DNA of 5,797 nucleotides from Planctomycetia bacterium. Its GTDB lineage: Bacteria; Planctomycetota; Phycisphaerae; Phycisphaerales; SM1A02. The notes under the pieces are model-generated. The model was not told the DNA's origin. It was given only the letters and a program-made list of their open reading frames with translations, and searched no databases. The stretch spans positions 1 to 5,797 of the forward strand of contig SYIB01000234.1 in the NCBI GenBank assembly GCA_005798965.1. The letters run 5' to 3'. The translations under genes and the position numbers were made by a program. Below, piece after piece: positions 5,013 through 5,797 of the stretch. Every line of letters begins with the position of its first letter. Positions within the stretch are counted from its first letter, which is position 1.

Positions 5013-5797
5013 TCAGCGCACCCTCACCTCCAGGATCGCCACCTCGGCCGGCCGGTTCACGCGAAGCGGGAACCAACTGCCCACCCCGCGCGTGACGAAG
5101 ACCGAACTGGCACCGTGGTGATAGAGCCCGTCATGCAGGGCGCGACCCTTGGCCGGCCGGCTCCGATCGCCCGCACCGCGCGTGAAGCCAACCTGCAATC
5201 CATGGGTGTGGCCTGACAGCGTCAGCGGGATGCCATGCTGCACAGCGGCGCGGAACGCCGCCGGATGATGCGCCAGCAGGATCGACGGGAGTTCCTCGCG
5301 ACCATCGAGCATGGCCTTGAGCCGATTCTGTGCATCGCGCACCCCGACGGTCCAGTCGAGCCCCGCCACCATCGGACCCGACGGCAAGCGGGCCACCTCA
5401 TCACAGAGGACGCGGATGCCGCTGCGCCGTGCAAGTCGCGCGACCGACTCAGCATGCTCGAGATGATCGTGGTTGCCCATCACCATCAAGGTGCCCAGGC
5501 GTGACGTCATGCGCCCCAGTGCCTTGAAGACCGGCTCGCATCCAGCAAGCTCAAGATCGATGACATCACCGGTGCATGCGACCACGTCCGGCTGCTCGAG
5601 CTGCGCCAGTTCGATGGCCTCGAGCGCACGCTCGACCGGGATGAGCCCACCGACATGGAAATCGCTGAGATGTGCGATGCGCATGCCATGCAGCACATCC
5701 GGCGCACCCGGTAGGAAGACCGGCACCGATCGCAGCACGATCGGCTGCGCAAGGTGTGCCCGCGAGAGCCGTCCGCGCGAGAGCCGATCCGGAAGCA
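5013..5797 (-). CDS. Calcineurin-like metallophosphoesterase (YkuE type), probably 5'-truncated by the window edge
   Basis: This is a two-metal phosphoesterase with all the signature motifs. Numbering from a GTG at 5738, they are DFH (Asp26, His28), GDVID (57-61, Asp58), GNHDH (88-92, Asn89, His90), LAHHP (155-159) and SGHTHG (175-180, His177, His179). The C-terminal segment GLYHHGASSVFVTRGVGSWFPLR (204-226) is typical of the YkuE/YaeI group, which act on lipid or cell-envelope phosphodiesters; the substrate here cannot be told. The frame stays open upstream of the GTG to the right edge, reading LSRAHLAQPI directly before VLRSVPVFLPG. No ATG, GTG or TTG occurs in 5739-5797 and there is no Shine-Dalgarno at 5738. 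I therefore judge the GTG to be an internal Val and the real start to lie outside, perhaps with a membrane anchor there. If the GTG is the start, the protein has 241 aa and is cytosolic. It converges on the small ORF with a 30-bp gap. Confidence 0.9.
   Translation of the reverse strand, partial: LPDRLSRGRLSRAHLAQPIVLRSVPVFLPGAPDVLHGMRIAHLSDFHVGGLIPVERALEAIELAQLEQPDVVACTGDVIDLELAGCEPVFKALGRMTSRLGTLMVMGNHDHLEHAESVARLARRSGIRVLCDEVARLPSGPMVAGLDWTVGVRDAQNRLKAMLDGREELPSILLAHHPAAFRAAVQHGIPLTLSGHTHGLQVGFTRGAGDRSRPAKGRALHDGLYHHGASSVFVTRGVGSWFPLRVNRPAEVAILEVRVR
5761..5786. repeat. Short in-frame tandem repeat (11-bp units, 15-bp period)
   Basis: CGCGAGAGCCG occurs at 5761-5771 and again at 5776-5786. 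On the minus strand the 15-bp period keeps the phosphoesterase reading frame and encodes LSRGR followed by LSRAH. A frame-preserving duplication weakly supports this stretch being coding. Confidence 0.5.

Noticed and set aside
4816..5121. 101- and 83-codon plus-strand frames over the GNAT-phosphoesterase gap
   Set aside because: They run through the convergent gap into the 3' end of the phosphoesterase gene, lack a ribosome site and have a compositional-shadow sequence. The 32-codon frame starting at 4884 has far better support.
1..5797. Defence system, toxin-antitoxin pair, prophage, insertion sequence, CRISPR array or tRNA
   Set aside because: No transposase, nuclease, integrase or repeat-spacer pattern, terminal inverted repeats or cloverleaf sequence was seen on either strand. 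The genes have uniform composition and housekeeping or metabolic character.

Overview
This is a GC-rich bacterial chromosomal window (roughly two thirds G+C by eye) with dense, ordinary gene packing. It holds six protein genes recognisable from family motifs, one likely small membrane-protein gene, and a few short regulatory candidates. There are no rRNA or tRNA genes, CRISPR array, insertion sequence or phage genes. The organism cannot be named from the sequence. The IspE variant, high GC and near absence of Shine-Dalgarno sites make me suspect a Planctomycetota-like lineage (for example Phycisphaerae), but that is a low-confidence inference.

Layout. At the left edge, on the minus strand, is the 5' third of nadA (quinolinate synthase, NAD biosynthesis). 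It diverges across only 24 bp from ispE (CDP-ME kinase, MEP isoprenoid pathway) on the plus strand. After ispE come, all on the plus strand, an M3-family oligoendopeptidase (58 bp gap), a saccharopine/lysine-dehydrogenase-like oxidoreductase (42 bp gap) and a GNAT acetyltransferase (8 bp gap). After another 89 bp there is a 32-codon membrane ORF with the only strong Shine-Dalgarno site in the window. A calcineurin-like metallophosphoesterase then runs in from the right edge on the minus strand, converging on this group. A hairpin fits almost exactly into the 30-bp convergent gap.

How the genes might work together. The peptidase, dehydrogenase and acetyltransferase could form one transcription unit for peptide and amino-acid turnover, but only spacing and orientation support this. 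nadA and ispE are housekeeping genes. Two of the short intergenic gaps carry the same 8-mer TACACTTC, each time pointing at the downstream gene (nadA and the peptidase), and it looks like an extended -10 element.

I see no clear new multi-gene system. The points most worth a second look are: the apparent loss of the first Fe-S ligand cysteine in the visible part of NadA; the 32-aa membrane ORF, whose start codon lies in a perfect 8-bp long-range stem; and the shared promoter-like box. No stretch over 300 bases lacks a gene. The longest non-genic or weakly genic stretch is 4795-5012, and its contents are described below.
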